Shown piece after piece: positions 8,418 to 16,442 of a DNA stretch of 64,000 nt (the first letter of the stretch is position 1; each line of letters starts with the position of its first letter). The notes beneath the pieces were generated by a model, which saw nothing but the letters and a program-made list of their open reading frames with translations, was not told the DNA's origin and did not search any database. The stretch covers positions 310,001 through 374,000 of the forward strand of contig CANLUS010000003.1 of assembly GCA_947494325.1 (NCBI GenBank), written 5' to 3'. Both the position numbers and the translations under genes were made by a program. Source of the stretch: an uncultured Flavobacteriaceae bacterium (GTDB taxonomy: Bacteria > Bacteroidota > Bacteroidia > Flavobacteriales > Flavobacteriaceae).

Positions 8418-9626
8418 ATGCAAGAAAAACAGGCCAAGCCAGAATTTGAGTTCATAGCATTGATGGCTTCGTTAATGTCTAGTGTAGCCTTAACAATAGA
8501 CGCATTATTACCGGCTTTACCAGAAATCGGCTCTTATTTACAGGTCGTGAATACCAATGACAATCAGCTATTGATTACCATGATTTTTCTCGGGCTTGGA
8601 TTCGGACAATTAATCTTCGGACCACTTTCGGATAGCTTTGGAAGAAAACCGGTGGTGTATGTTGGTTTTATGCTATTTATAGTTGCTAGTATTATTTGTG
8701 TGACTACTAAGAGTTTTGAAATTATGATCCTCGGTCGTGTATTGCAAGGCATCGGTTTATCATCACCACGAACAATGGCAATTACAATTATTCGAGATCG
8801 ATATAGCGGCGATTATATGGCCAAAATAGTATCGATTGTGGTTATGGTATTTATTTTAATTCCGGTAGTTGCGCCGGCGATGGGCCAGTTTTTGTTGAAT
8901 TTTTATCACTGGAAAGCCATTTTTTATGTCAATTTAATTATTGGAATTGTAGTCATGATTTGGTTTGCGAGACGACAACGAGAGACCTTAAAAAGTGAAA
9001 ACAAAATTCCTTTTTCATGGCGTTTATTTATTGATGGGACTCGAGAGTTTCTGAAATATAAAAAAGCGGTGGCTTATACTATTGTTTCTGGATTTATTAC
9101 TGGGTCGTTCATGGTGTATATAAGTACATCTCAGCAAATTTTTGAACAGCAATATGATATGGCAGAACTCTTTCCATATATCTTCGCAAGTCTTGCTATT
9201 TCTATTGGACTAGCTACTTTTTTAAATAGTCAATTGGTCGTGAAATATGGGATGTTCAAAATTGCCTATATAGCAATGATTGCCTTTGTAGTAATTTCAA
9301 TTTTATATGTGGGCCTGTTTTGGTCAGGAAAGAACCCAAGTGTAGCGGTATTGATTGGATTCTGTTCAATACAGTTTTTCTCAATCGGATTTTTATTCGG
9401 AAATCTTCGTGCCTTAGCAATGCAACCACTCGGGCATATTGCCGGCATCGGAGCTGCAATCAACGGATTTATTTCTACGGTAATGGCAGTGCCTATTGCG
9501 AATTATGTAGGTAGTTTTGTGAATGATTCGGTATTGCCCTTATTTATAGGGTTTTCTATTTTTGGAATATTATCGTTGCTTATTTTTCTTGCTTTAAGAA
9601 AGAAAATGTCGTTGGCAAAAGCCTAA
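8418..9626 (+). CDS. MFS multidrug efflux transporter, Bcr/CflA type
   Basis: About 402 aa and 12 predicted membrane segments. It shows the MFS signature between TM2 and TM3 (FGPLSDSFGRKPVV), the TM1 motif TIDALLPALPEI typical of the Bcr/CflA drug:H+ antiporter group, and the TM4/5 motif GIGLSSPRTMAITIIRDRY. It probably exports small hydrophobic compounds across the inner membrane; the substrate is unknown. ATG 8418 (MQEKQAKPEFEF) is preferred to the in-frame TTG 18 bases upstream because a perfect -7 promoter box overlaps that extension. It is convergent with the small unknown gene that follows. Confidence 0.85.
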   Translation: MQEKQAKPEFEFIALMASLMSSVALTIDALLPALPEIGSYLQVVNTNDNQLLITMIFLGLGFGQLIFGPLSDSFGRKPVVYVGFMLFIVASIICVTTKSFEIMILGRVLQGIGLSSPRTMAITIIRDRYSGDYMAKIVSIVVMVFILIPVVAPAMGQFLLNFYHWKAIFYVNLIIGIVVMIWFARRQRETLKSENKIPFSWRLFIDGTREFLKYKKAVAYTIVSGFITGSFMVYISTSQQIFEQQYDMAELFPYIFASLAISIGLATFLNSQLVVKYGMFKIAYIAMIAFVVISILYVGLFWSGKNPSVAVLIGFCSIQFFSIGFLFGNLRALAMQPLGHIAGIGAAINGFISTVMAVPIANYVGSFVNDSVLPLFIGFSIFGILSLLIFLALRKKMSLAKA

Positions 9627-9641
9627 GTCGGAATTTGCTGT

Positions 9642-9926
9642 TTATTGAAAAGCAAATGATTTTTTGAGCGTATCTAAAAACTGGATAAAACTAAAACTGC
9701 TTTTGTTTGATTGGATGTGTTTTGCCAATTTTGCATACTCTTTTCTCGTAATTATTACAAAATCATTCCAACGATTTTTATCGGCAATAAAGGCCCTCAC
9801 ATTTGTGTAAGCTCCAACATTAAATTTTAAATCATCGGCTACAACGAGATTTTCAATTGAAGATTTATAAAGTTCGATTGCTTGTTTTCCGAAAAGTACA
9901 TAGGTAGGTTGTGTAGTTGATTTCAT
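9642..9926 (-). CDS. Small hypothetical protein
   Basis: 94 aa from ATG 9926 (MKSTTQPTYVLFGKQ); an in-frame TTG 12 codons upstream could extend it. No signal peptide, membrane segment or recognised domain. The C-terminal half is rich in Lys, Phe and Ser. I do not recognise the family. It lies 43 bases downstream of the desaturase on the same strand and may be co-transcribed with it. Its coding quality (no rare stretches, ordinary residue mix, tight fit between neighbours) suggests a real gene, but function is open. Confidence 0.55.
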   Translation of the reverse strand: MKSTTQPTYVLFGKQAIELYKSSIENLVVADDLKFNVGAYTNVRAFIADKNRWNDFVIITRKEYAKLAKHIQSNKSSFSFIQFLDTLKKSFAFQ

Positions 9927-9969
9927 TGTATTACTATTTTTAAATAAAACAACTTCAATCAAATAATTC

Positions 9970-10698
9970 CTACTTTTTTAAATGAATGAATTTAAATTTA
10001 TCCAAAACAACCATAATACAATATGTAAAATCAATTTCATGCCAACGCACGCCACCGAAATTTGCTCTGCCGCTATGTGTATGATGATTATTGTGATATC
10101 CTTCGCCCATCATCAAAAAGTCAAATGGTAACAAATTTTTAGAAGTATCATTTACTTTGAAATTTACGTAGCCATAGATATGAGCGAACCAGTTAATAAT
10201 CACACCGTGAATAGGAGCCATTAGAAATGCTACTGGTAAGAATAACCATTGCCACCAAGTCGTTGCAAAGGCAATAAAGAAAAGTGTGTATAATGTGCCC
10301 CAAGAAAGTCTTGATATTTTTGAACTTGCAAATTTGTCAAAGGCTTCCCATTGCGGTACATTCTTTGTGAATTTTTCTGGAACATTAATTCTCTTTTTAT
10401 TGATGTCGCTATAAATAGTTTTAGTGCGCCACATCATAACAAATACATTATCATCGTATTTTGGTGAATGTGGATCTTTTTCAGTATCTGCATAGGCGTG
10501 ATGCATCCTATGCATAACCCCATAACCATAGGCACTCAGGTAATTGGAACCTTGAAAAAGCCATGTTAAAACGAAGCAAACTTTTTCTGCAAAGGGTGAC
10601 ATGGTGAATGTTTGATGTGCTGCATATCTGTGAAGAAAAAATGTTTGAAAGAATAGTCCTATATACCACAAACCGAGCATTAAAAATAATATTTCCAT
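9970..10698 (-). CDS. Acyl-CoA (delta-9 type) fatty-acid desaturase
   Basis: 242 aa membrane protein with the three histidine boxes of the membrane di-iron desaturases: HRYAAH (residues 23-28), HRMHH (63-67) and HNNHH inside EGYHNNHHTHSG (~residue 200). Hydrophobic segments flank the boxes in the usual order. It introduces a double bond into saturated acyl chains and so adjusts membrane fluidity. It is shorter than eukaryotic stearoyl-CoA desaturases, having no cytochrome b5 domain, so an external electron donor is needed and none is encoded nearby. A Crp/Fnr regulator lies just upstream on the same strand. Confidence 0.9.
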   Translation of the reverse strand: MEILFLMLGLWYIGLFFQTFFLHRYAAHQTFTMSPFAEKVCFVLTWLFQGSNYLSAYGYGVMHRMHHAYADTEKDPHSPKYDDNVFVMMWRTKTIYSDINKKRINVPEKFTKNVPQWEAFDKFASSKISRLSWGTLYTLFFIAFATTWWQWLFLPVAFLMAPIHGVIINWFAHIYGYVNFKVNDTSKNLLPFDFLMMGEGYHNNHHTHSGRANFGGVRWHEIDFTYCIMVVLDKFKFIHLKK

Positions 10699-10759
10699 GT
10701 ACCTCTTTTTTTAAGGCACAAAGAACAGGTCTATTCAGAATATATAAAATGAACCTAGG

Positions 10760-11332
10760 TTAAGAAATTTGTTTTCGTATTCTACTCAAGGCTTGAGGAG
10801 TTACCCCTATATAAGAGGCGATATATTTTAACGGAATCTTCTGTATCAAATTGGGGCGTTCAGTAAAGAGATTTAAATAGCGTTCTTTGGCCGATTCGTT
10901 GAGTAACGATTGCTCTCGTTTCGATTTTATTAAGAAAAGGCGCTCTGTAGAAAGACGACCTATAATATTGCCTATTTGGGTCTTTTGATATACTTCTTGC
11001 AAATCAAGATAGCTAATGCTCCAAATAGTTGTGTTTGTAAGCGCTTCAATTTGATAACTTGAAGGAACTCTTGTTAAAAATGAATCGTAAGCACTTACAA
11101 ATTCATTTGTAAAACAAAACCCAAACGTAATTTCCTTTTCTATATCTTCTTTCGGAATTAAAAACCGAACAATTCCTTTTTCGATAAACGAAATATAATT
11201 TTCGACAGTGCCTTCATCGAGAAGATTGCTTTTTTTGGCAAAGACCCTTTTCGTAAGCTTAGAAGAAAATAATTTCCAATCGTCGTCACAAATCGGCGTT
11301 ATTTTTTCTATATAATCTCTAAATTTATGCAT
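10760..11332 (-). CDS. Crp/Fnr family transcriptional regulator
   Basis: 190 aa. N-terminal cyclic-nucleotide-binding-like beta roll (KKSNLLDEGTVENYISFIEKGIVR, ~residues 30-60) and C-terminal helix-turn-helix (IPLKYIASYIGVTPQALSRIRKQ, the last ~25 residues). There are no clustered cysteines, so it is not an Fnr oxygen sensor, and the cAMP-contact residues are not evident. This is the effector-binding type common in Bacteroidetes, usually annotated only as Crp/Fnr. The gene lies between the HAD phosphatase (14 bases upstream) and the desaturase (61 bases downstream), all on the minus strand; control of the desaturase is possible but unproven. Confidence 0.85.
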   Translation of the reverse strand: MHKFRDYIEKITPICDDDWKLFSSKLTKRVFAKKSNLLDEGTVENYISFIEKGIVRFLIPKEDIEKEITFGFCFTNEFVSAYDSFLTRVPSSYQIEALTNTTIWSISYLDLQEVYQKTQIGNIIGRLSTERLFLIKSKREQSLLNESAKERYLNLFTERPNLIQKIPLKYIASYIGVTPQALSRIRKQIS

Positions 11333-11346
11333 GTACGTCTAGTACC

Positions 11347-12006
11347 TTAGTTAAAGTGAGTTGTTATTTTTGAAAAGCTAATTTCATCAAAAGCTTGAAT
11401 AGTTAGGTCAGCAAAACTATAATCTTGATTTACTGAATGCTCACTTTTATATCCGACACAAAAAATACCAGCACTATTCGCCGCTTTCATACCATTCGTA
11501 GAATCTTCAATCACCATACATTCTGACCGATCGAAACCGGAGGCTTCAGCAGCTTTTATAAAGATTTCCGGATGAGGTTTTGAAGCTTTTAAATCAGCAC
11601 CACTTAATTTTGCAACAAAGTATTTATTTAGATCAAAGCGTTCGAAAATTCTATTGATATTTGGCATCGATGCAGAAGAGGCGAGTACCAACGTTAAACC
11701 ATTATTATAATAGTCTTGAATCAAATCGAGCACCCCGTCTAAGAGTTGTAAACTTTTATCATTTTCGAAGAGATGTTTAAAGTGTTTACGTTTAGAACGA
11801 ACTAAATCTTTGGGGCTTGCTTCAAGTTTAAAGGTGTTGCAAAGTTGTTCGCATATGTTCAGAGTTGCCTGGCCGGTAAACGAGGTAAATAGTTCTTCAG
11901 AAACTTCGATATTCATAGCATCGAACATCATATAATAGGCCTTGCGATGCAAAGGCTCGGTGTCGACAATAACACCATCCATATCAAATAAAACAGCTTT
12001 TAGCAT
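11347..12006 (-). CDS. HAD family hydrolase, beta-phosphoglucomutase-like
   Basis: 219 aa haloacid-dehalogenase fold. Motif I is LFDMDGVIVDTEP (nucleophile and acid Asp at residues ~8 and 10), followed by a helical cap domain of the beta-phosphoglucomutase/YcjU subgroup, motif II LVLASSASM, the Lys of motif III in GADLKASKPHPEIF and motif IV VIEDSTNGMKAA. It dephosphorylates a small phosphorylated metabolite or isomerises a sugar phosphate; the substrate cannot be predicted. It has its own -7 box upstream and precedes the Crp/Fnr gene by 14 bases, so the two are probably co-transcribed. Confidence 0.85.
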   Translation of the reverse strand: MLKAVLFDMDGVIVDTEPLHRKAYYMMFDAMNIEVSEELFTSFTGQATLNICEQLCNTFKLEASPKDLVRSKRKHFKHLFENDKSLQLLDGVLDLIQDYYNNGLTLVLASSASMPNINRIFERFDLNKYFVAKLSGADLKASKPHPEIFIKAAEASGFDRSECMVIEDSTNGMKAANSAGIFCVGYKSEHSVNQDYSFADLTIQAFDEISFSKITTHFN

Positions 12007-12024
12007 GTAGCAGATAATTTAAAA

Positions 12025-12048
12025 CAAAATTAAGTTAAATCAACTTAA
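12025..12048 (-). promoter_or_regulatory. -7 box of the HAD gene overlapped by a TTAAGTT dyad
   Basis: On the minus strand TAATTTTG (12032-12025) is a perfect -7 box about 18 bases before the HAD ATG. Overlapping it is the dyad TTAAGTT-N5-AACTTAA (12030-12048), which also covers the stop codon of the upstream gene. The dyad may be a weak terminator for that gene or an operator at this promoter. Confidence 0.4.
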
Positions 12049-13088
12049 AAGTTTCCATTATCAACATCTTTTATAAATTCAATAAGTCCCTTAAAAAAGA
12101 TCTTTTGATCATCAAACTGAGATAAATGGCTTCCATTAGGGCAAAACAAATAGCGTCCATTTTTTACTTCAGTCGAAATCCATTTCATATGTGCTGGATC
12201 CATGGTGTCATATTTAGCTCCAATGGTCAGTGTAGGTACCGTGATCTTATGCAATTCTTTCTTAACATCCCATTCTTTTAAGTTCGCGTCACCTTTAATA
12301 CCAAACTCACTCGGGCCTTGCATTGTTACATAAACATCAGGGTTTAGATGTTTAAATGATCTATTGATAGGCTCGGGCCATTCATCAACAGGCATGCGAA
12401 TTACATGCTTTACATAATAATTATTGACAATTAAATCTAAGTATCTCTCATTGCTATACTCTCCTTTAAGTTCATAAGACATGATTTCTTCTAATACCTT
12501 AGGGTTCATTTTTGGCGCAAGTACTTCTTCAGAATATTGTTGATATTCAGGAATTGATGCTACCATATTAGAAATAATGAGACCTTTTAAGTTCTCTTGA
12601 TATTTCAATGCATATTGCATTCCTAAAATGCCTCCCCAAGATTGCCCGTAGAGATAAAAATTATCTTTGTTCAATCCGAGGGCAATACGAACTTGCTCCA
12701 CTTCTTCTACAAAACGATCAAGTTCCCATAAAGATAAATCTTTCGGTTGATCACTATAATAGGATCCGAGTTGGTCATAATAATAGTACTCTATACCTTC
12801 TTGCGGAAAATAACCGTCGAAACATTCATAAATTTCATGTGTCATTCCTGGCCCCCCATGAAGCAACAACACTTTCATAGTCGGATTGTTTCCAACACGC
12901 TTTGTCCATACCTTAAATTCTCCTTTCGGAGTTGTAATTGGAATCATTTTTATGCCGCCAAGAAACTGATCACTTTTGCCTGTATTATCTAAATAATCGG
13001 ATGTTTCTTTAGAAACAGGGTCAGAAGTTTTTGTCGTGCAACTTAAAACAAGTGCTACTATACCAAATATAAAAAGTGCTTTTCTCAT
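12045..13088 (-). CDS. Proline-iminopeptidase-like alpha/beta hydrolase, lipoprotein
   Basis: 347 aa. The N-terminus is a lipoprotein signal peptide with lipobox LVLSC (Cys ~17), so the enzyme should be membrane-anchored outside the cytoplasm. The catalytic domain shows the oxyanion motif LLLHGGPGM, the nucleophile elbow GQSWGG, the acid Asp in KYDTMDPAH and the His in NGSHLSQF, which is the S33 prolyl-aminopeptidase pattern. It would remove N-terminal proline or related residues from peptides. It begins 2 bases after the acetyl-CoA synthetase stop, so the two share a transcript, an unexpected pairing of peptide and acetate metabolism. Confidence 0.83.
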   Translation of the reverse strand: MRKALFIFGIVALVLSCTTKTSDPVSKETSDYLDNTGKSDQFLGGIKMIPITTPKGEFKVWTKRVGNNPTMKVLLLHGGPGMTHEIYECFDGYFPQEGIEYYYYDQLGSYYSDQPKDLSLWELDRFVEEVEQVRIALGLNKDNFYLYGQSWGGILGMQYALKYQENLKGLIISNMVASIPEYQQYSEEVLAPKMNPKVLEEIMSYELKGEYSNERYLDLIVNNYYVKHVIRMPVDEWPEPINRSFKHLNPDVYVTMQGPSEFGIKGDANLKEWDVKKELHKITVPTLTIGAKYDTMDPAHMKWISTEVKNGRYLFCPNGSHLSQFDDQKIFFKGLIEFIKDVDNGNF

Positions 13089-13090
13089 AA

Positions 13091-14998
13091 TTATACTACA
13101 TTATCCATTATTTCTTTTACTACATCGGGATTTAGAAGGGTAGAAGTATCTCCTAAATTTTCTGTTTCATCCGAGGCAATTTTTCGTAGAATACGTCTCA
13201 TAATTTTGCCACTTCGGGTTTTAGGTAAGCCACTCGTAAACTGAATCTTATCTAATTTTGCGATAGGACCGATGTGTTCTGTAATTATTTGATTAATCTC
13301 TTTTCTAACATTGTTAGGATCTCGTGATTCACCAGTTTCTTTTAAAATCACATATCCATAAAGGGCATTTCCTTTAATATCATGAGGAAATCCTACAATA
13401 GCCGATTCAGCAACTGCGGGATGTTCGTTAATCGCATCTTCAATTGGCGCCGTGCCTAGGTTATGTCCAGAGACAATAATTACGTCATCGACGCGTCCTG
13501 TTATCCTATAGTACCCTACTTCATCTCTTAAGGCACCATCACCGGTAAAATACATGTTTTCGAATGCCGAAAAATAAGTCTCTTTGTAACGCTGATGATT
13601 CCCCCAGATAGTGCGTGCCATTGACGGCCACGGATATTTTATACATAAGCGGCCATCGACTTGATTACCCTGAATTTCTTGCCCGTTTTCATCCATTAGA
13701 GCCGGTTGTATTCCTGGAAAAGGCAAGGTTGCATATGTTGGTTTTGTGGGCGTCGAAAACGGAATTGGGGTAATCATGATGCCGCCCGTTTCGGTTTGCC
13801 ACCAGGTATCTACAATCGGACTTTTCTTTTTACCGATATTGTCATTATACCAATGCCATGCTTCTTCATTAATGGGCTCACCAACAGTACCTAAAACTTT
13901 CAACGAGGATAAGTCATACTTTTCAACATACGATAAGTTCTCTTTTGCCAAGGCGCGAATGGCAGTTGGAGCTGTATAAAACTGAGTAATTTTATGTTTT
14001 TCGACAATCTCCCAGAAACGGCCCCAATCGGGATAATTTGGGACACCTTCAGACATGACAGTAGTAGCACCATTTGCCAATGGACCATAAACTATATAAC
14101 TATGTCCAGTAATCCATCCAATATCAGCCGTACACCAATACACATCTTCTTCTTTATATTGAAATACATTTTTGAAAGTATAAGCTGTATAGACCATATA
14201 TCCTGCAGTGGTATGAACCATTCCTTTTGGCATTCCTGTAGATCCTGAAGTATATAGAATAAACAATGGATCTTCGGCATTCATTATTTCTGGAGGACAT
14301 TCCGCGGAAGCGATATCTAACAATGGCTGCAACCATTGATCACGTCCCTCTTTCATATTAATCTCACTATGAATCCGTTTTGCCACCAATACCGTTTTTA
14401 CACAAGAGCAATTTTCTAAGCCCTCATCAACAATGCTTTTGAGATCAATTGTTTTCGCACCACGATACGAACCATCAGATGTGATGACCATTTTACAATC
14501 ACTATCGTTAATTCTTGTTGCCAAAGCTGTTGCTGAAAAACCAGCAAAAACCACGGAATGTATCGCGCCAATGCGAGCGCATGCCAATAAGGCAACTGCC
14601 AGCTCTGGAATCATCGGTAAATAGATGCAAACGCGATCACCTTTGGTGATTCCTTGCGCTTTTAGAACATTGGCGAATTTATTAACTCGCGTGTAGAGTT
14701 CTTTATACGATATATGGGTTGCCTCTTCTTTAGGGTCGTTCGGCTCGAACAATATCGCTGTTTTATCACCACGTGTGTGCAAGTGTCGATCTATACAATT
14801 TTCGGTAATATTAAGCTGCGCTCCTTGAAACCAAGATATTTCTGGTTTCGAGAAATCCCAGTTAAGCACCGAGTTCCATTTTTTGCGCCACATAAAATGT
14901 TCTTCTGCAATTTCTTCCCAAAAAGACTGAGGATTGGCTACTGACTTTCTGTAAACCTGAAAATATTCTTCTAAATGTTTGATATGATAATTACTCAT
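13091..14998 (-). CDS. acs: Acetyl-CoA synthetase (acetate-CoA ligase)
   Basis: 635 aa, close to the usual ~650. AMP-binding loop YTSGSTGMPKGMVHTTAGY, acetate-pocket motif WWQTETGG, core YFTGDGALRDEVGYYRITGRVDD and the C-terminal LPKTRSGKIMRR, whose Lys is the acylation-controlled catalytic lysine. It makes acetyl-CoA from acetate, ATP and CoA via acetyl-AMP in the cytosol. The acetate-type Na+ symporter at 16443-18149 is 1.4 kb away on the same strand, so uptake and activation are likely linked. A near-consensus box TACTTTAG lies ~50 bases upstream on the minus strand. Confidence 0.95.
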   Translation of the reverse strand: MSNYHIKHLEEYFQVYRKSVANPQSFWEEIAEEHFMWRKKWNSVLNWDFSKPEISWFQGAQLNITENCIDRHLHTRGDKTAILFEPNDPKEEATHISYKELYTRVNKFANVLKAQGITKGDRVCIYLPMIPELAVALLACARIGAIHSVVFAGFSATALATRINDSDCKMVITSDGSYRGAKTIDLKSIVDEGLENCSCVKTVLVAKRIHSEINMKEGRDQWLQPLLDIASAECPPEIMNAEDPLFILYTSGSTGMPKGMVHTTAGYMVYTAYTFKNVFQYKEEDVYWCTADIGWITGHSYIVYGPLANGATTVMSEGVPNYPDWGRFWEIVEKHKITQFYTAPTAIRALAKENLSYVEKYDLSSLKVLGTVGEPINEEAWHWYNDNIGKKKSPIVDTWWQTETGGIMITPIPFSTPTKPTYATLPFPGIQPALMDENGQEIQGNQVDGRLCIKYPWPSMARTIWGNHQRYKETYFSAFENMYFTGDGALRDEVGYYRITGRVDDVIIVSGHNLGTAPIEDAINEHPAVAESAIVGFPHDIKGNALYGYVILKETGESRDPNNVRKEINQIITEHIGPIAKLDKIQFTSGLPKTRSGKIMRRILRKIASDETENLGDTSTLLNPDVVKEIMDNVV

Positions 14999-15165
14999 CT
15001 GCTCTATTTGCTTTCTTTAATCTGGTTGATATAAATTAATGAGCTAACTAAAGTAGTGAAATTCTATAATCTTGCTTAATTTTTTCTATCTACGACATCA
15101 ATTTATCGATAGAATTAATATTCTCTTGAATGAATATCATGCTTCTTGTGATTTCTAATTAGAAG

Positions 15166-15888
15166 CTATGACCTAATCAATAAGAGTGCTCCTGAGAAAA
15201 ACAAAACGGTTAGAACGCTTTTTCTCATGACGGATTCATTCACTTTTGAGTACATTTTTTTTCCTAGAAAAAGTGCTAACAAAAAGAATGGTAACACGAA
15301 TAAGGCATAATATACATGACTCCAATTTAGGATTCCTCCAACACTTATCATTGGTACTCTAATAATCGAAACTAAACCTAGCACACCGAACATCGTGGCT
15401 CGAAATGTTTTCATATCGAGTGTTGCATTTTTAACTAAAATTACAAATAGAGGACCTCCAGTTGAAAACAGCCCAGAAAAAAAACCACCTAAAAAGCCGA
15501 AAGAATATTCGAAAATTTTAGAGCTCTTAAATTTTTTCACGTCGTAAAAACTATATACTACATATATCAAAAGAAATACACCGAGTGACTTTTTCAGAAT
15601 GAGTGGTTTTCCAAAATTAAGTACCCAAATACCAACTGCTGTTCCAATAATGGCTGTTATGGCAACTTTAATAATTAATTTTTTATCGATATTTATCCAT
15701 TCTTTTTTAACCAAATAGATACTAGATAAAAAATAAAACAACGATATATAGGCAATGGCATCCGATAAGGTTATAACAAATAATAATATCGGTAAGGCTA
15801 TCAACGCGCCAGCAAAACCAATAACAGTTTGAATGAAAAAACCAAGAAAGATGCCTAGTGCAATAATTAAGAAAATTTCTACTTGCAT
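15166..15888 (-). CDS. TauE/SafE family anion exporter
   Basis: About 240 aa from ATG 15888 (MQVEIFLIIALG), with roughly eight hydrophobic segments and the two internal TauE repeats: FFIQTVIGFAGALIALPIL near the N-terminus and GFFSGLFSTGGPLFVILV in the second half. The family moves sulfite, organosulfonates or other small anions across the inner membrane. An ATG 39 bases upstream is in frame, but a perfect -7 box lies within that extension, so the downstream ATG is chosen. It is divergent from an Lrp/AsnC regulator, and paired TTGANTCAA operators lie between, suggesting control by that regulator. Confidence 0.8.
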   Translation of the reverse strand: MQVEIFLIIALGIFLGFFIQTVIGFAGALIALPILLFVITLSDAIAYISLFYFLSSIYLVKKEWINIDKKLIIKVAITAIIGTAVGIWVLNFGKPLILKKSLGVFLLIYVVYSFYDVKKFKSSKIFEYSFGFLGGFFSGLFSTGGPLFVILVKNATLDMKTFRATMFGVLGLVSIIRVPMISVGGILNWSHVYYALFVLPFFLLALFLGKKMYSKVNESVMRKSVLTVLFFSGALLLIRS

Positions 15889-15913
15889 GCCGTTTTTTTG
15901 TTTAAAAGCAACG

Positions 15914-15921
15914 CAAAAATA
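15914..15921 (-). promoter_or_regulatory. -7 box TATTTTTG of the TauE/SafE gene
   Basis: Perfect TAnnTTTG on the minus strand, 25 bases upstream of ATG 15888. The operator half-pair at 15946-15954 falls at the expected -33 region. Confidence 0.5.
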
Positions 15922-15945
15922 CTTCATGTTATAGATTACTTAAAA

Positions 15946-15954
15946 TTGATTCAA
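15946..15954. promoter_or_regulatory. TTGATTCAA operator candidate (TauE side)
   Basis: Palindrome TTGA-T-TCAA at the predicted -33 region of the TauE promoter. An equivalent TTGA-A-TCAA lies at 16008-16016; centres are 62 bp apart, about six helical turns. Likely target of the adjacent Lrp/AsnC protein. Confidence 0.45.
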
Positions 15955-16007
15955 AGGAAAAATATTAATATATCCGTTGAAAAATTGTATTTTTATTTAT
16001 TAAAATA

Positions 16008-16016
16008 TTGAATCAA
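16008..16016. promoter_or_regulatory. TTGAATCAA operator candidate (Lrp side)
   Basis: Palindrome TTGA-A-TCAA, extended to ATTGAATCAAT at 16007-16017, overlapping the ATG of the Lrp/AsnC gene. Same core as 15946-15954. Suited to autorepression. Confidence 0.45.
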
Positions 16017-16438
16017 TGGTAGACTTATTAGATATAAAAATAATCAATGAATTGAATGTGAATTCTAGACAATCATTTGCAGAAATTGGAAGGTTAATTA
16101 ATCTTTCGGCCTCTTCGGTTAGAGAGCGGATTCAAAAAATGGAGGATTTGGGCGTGATCAAGAATTATACATTGAAGGTAGATAATGGCAAGTTAGGATA
16201 TGGACTGGAAGTGTTTGTGATGCTTAAATTATACAGTGGAAAATTGAAAATATTTATAAAAAAAATAGAATCTTTACCAGAAGTAAAAGAGGCATACCGA
16301 ATAACTGGGCCTCATAATATTCATATGAGGGTTGTGCTAAAAGATCAGTTGCATTTACAACAGTTTATTGATCAATTGATTCGTTATGGAGATCCAACAA
16401 CACACCTTATTTTGTCAGAATTAGAGACGAATGAGTAA
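16016..16438 (+). CDS. Lrp/AsnC family transcriptional regulator
   Basis: 140 aa. N-terminal AsnC-type winged HTH (LDIKIINELNVNSRQSFAEIG, recognition region LSASSVRERIQKMEDLGVI) and C-terminal ligand-binding/oligomerisation RAM domain (~residues 65-130, VKEAYRITGPHNIHMRV). Family proteins form dimers to octamers and respond to amino acids or other small metabolites. It is divergent from a TauE/SafE exporter with an 88-base region (to the upstream ATG) holding two TTGANTCAA palindromes, so local control plus autoregulation is the simplest reading. The 3' end is convergent with the Na+ symporter, 4 bases apart, with no obvious terminator. Confidence 0.88.
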   Translation: MVDLLDIKIINELNVNSRQSFAEIGRLINLSASSVRERIQKMEDLGVIKNYTLKVDNGKLGYGLEVFVMLKLYSGKLKIFIKKIESLPEVKEAYRITGPHNIHMRVVLKDQLHLQQFIDQLIRYGDPTTHLILSELETNE

Positions 16439-16442
16439 ATCA

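Noticed and set aside
9634-9665. TTTGCT/AGCAAA hairpin followed by T-run as a terminator for the MFS gene
   Set aside because: Only six base pairs, an 11-base loop and a gap before the T-run; too weak to call.
13706-14944. Several 60-85 residue frames opposite acs
   Set aside because: All overlap the conserved acetyl-CoA synthetase frame and have no independent support.
15153-15164. TTCTAATTAGAA palindrome near the end of the first TauE gene
   Set aside because: Lies after the gene, has no T-run and no second copy; AT-rich 12-mers arise easily by chance.
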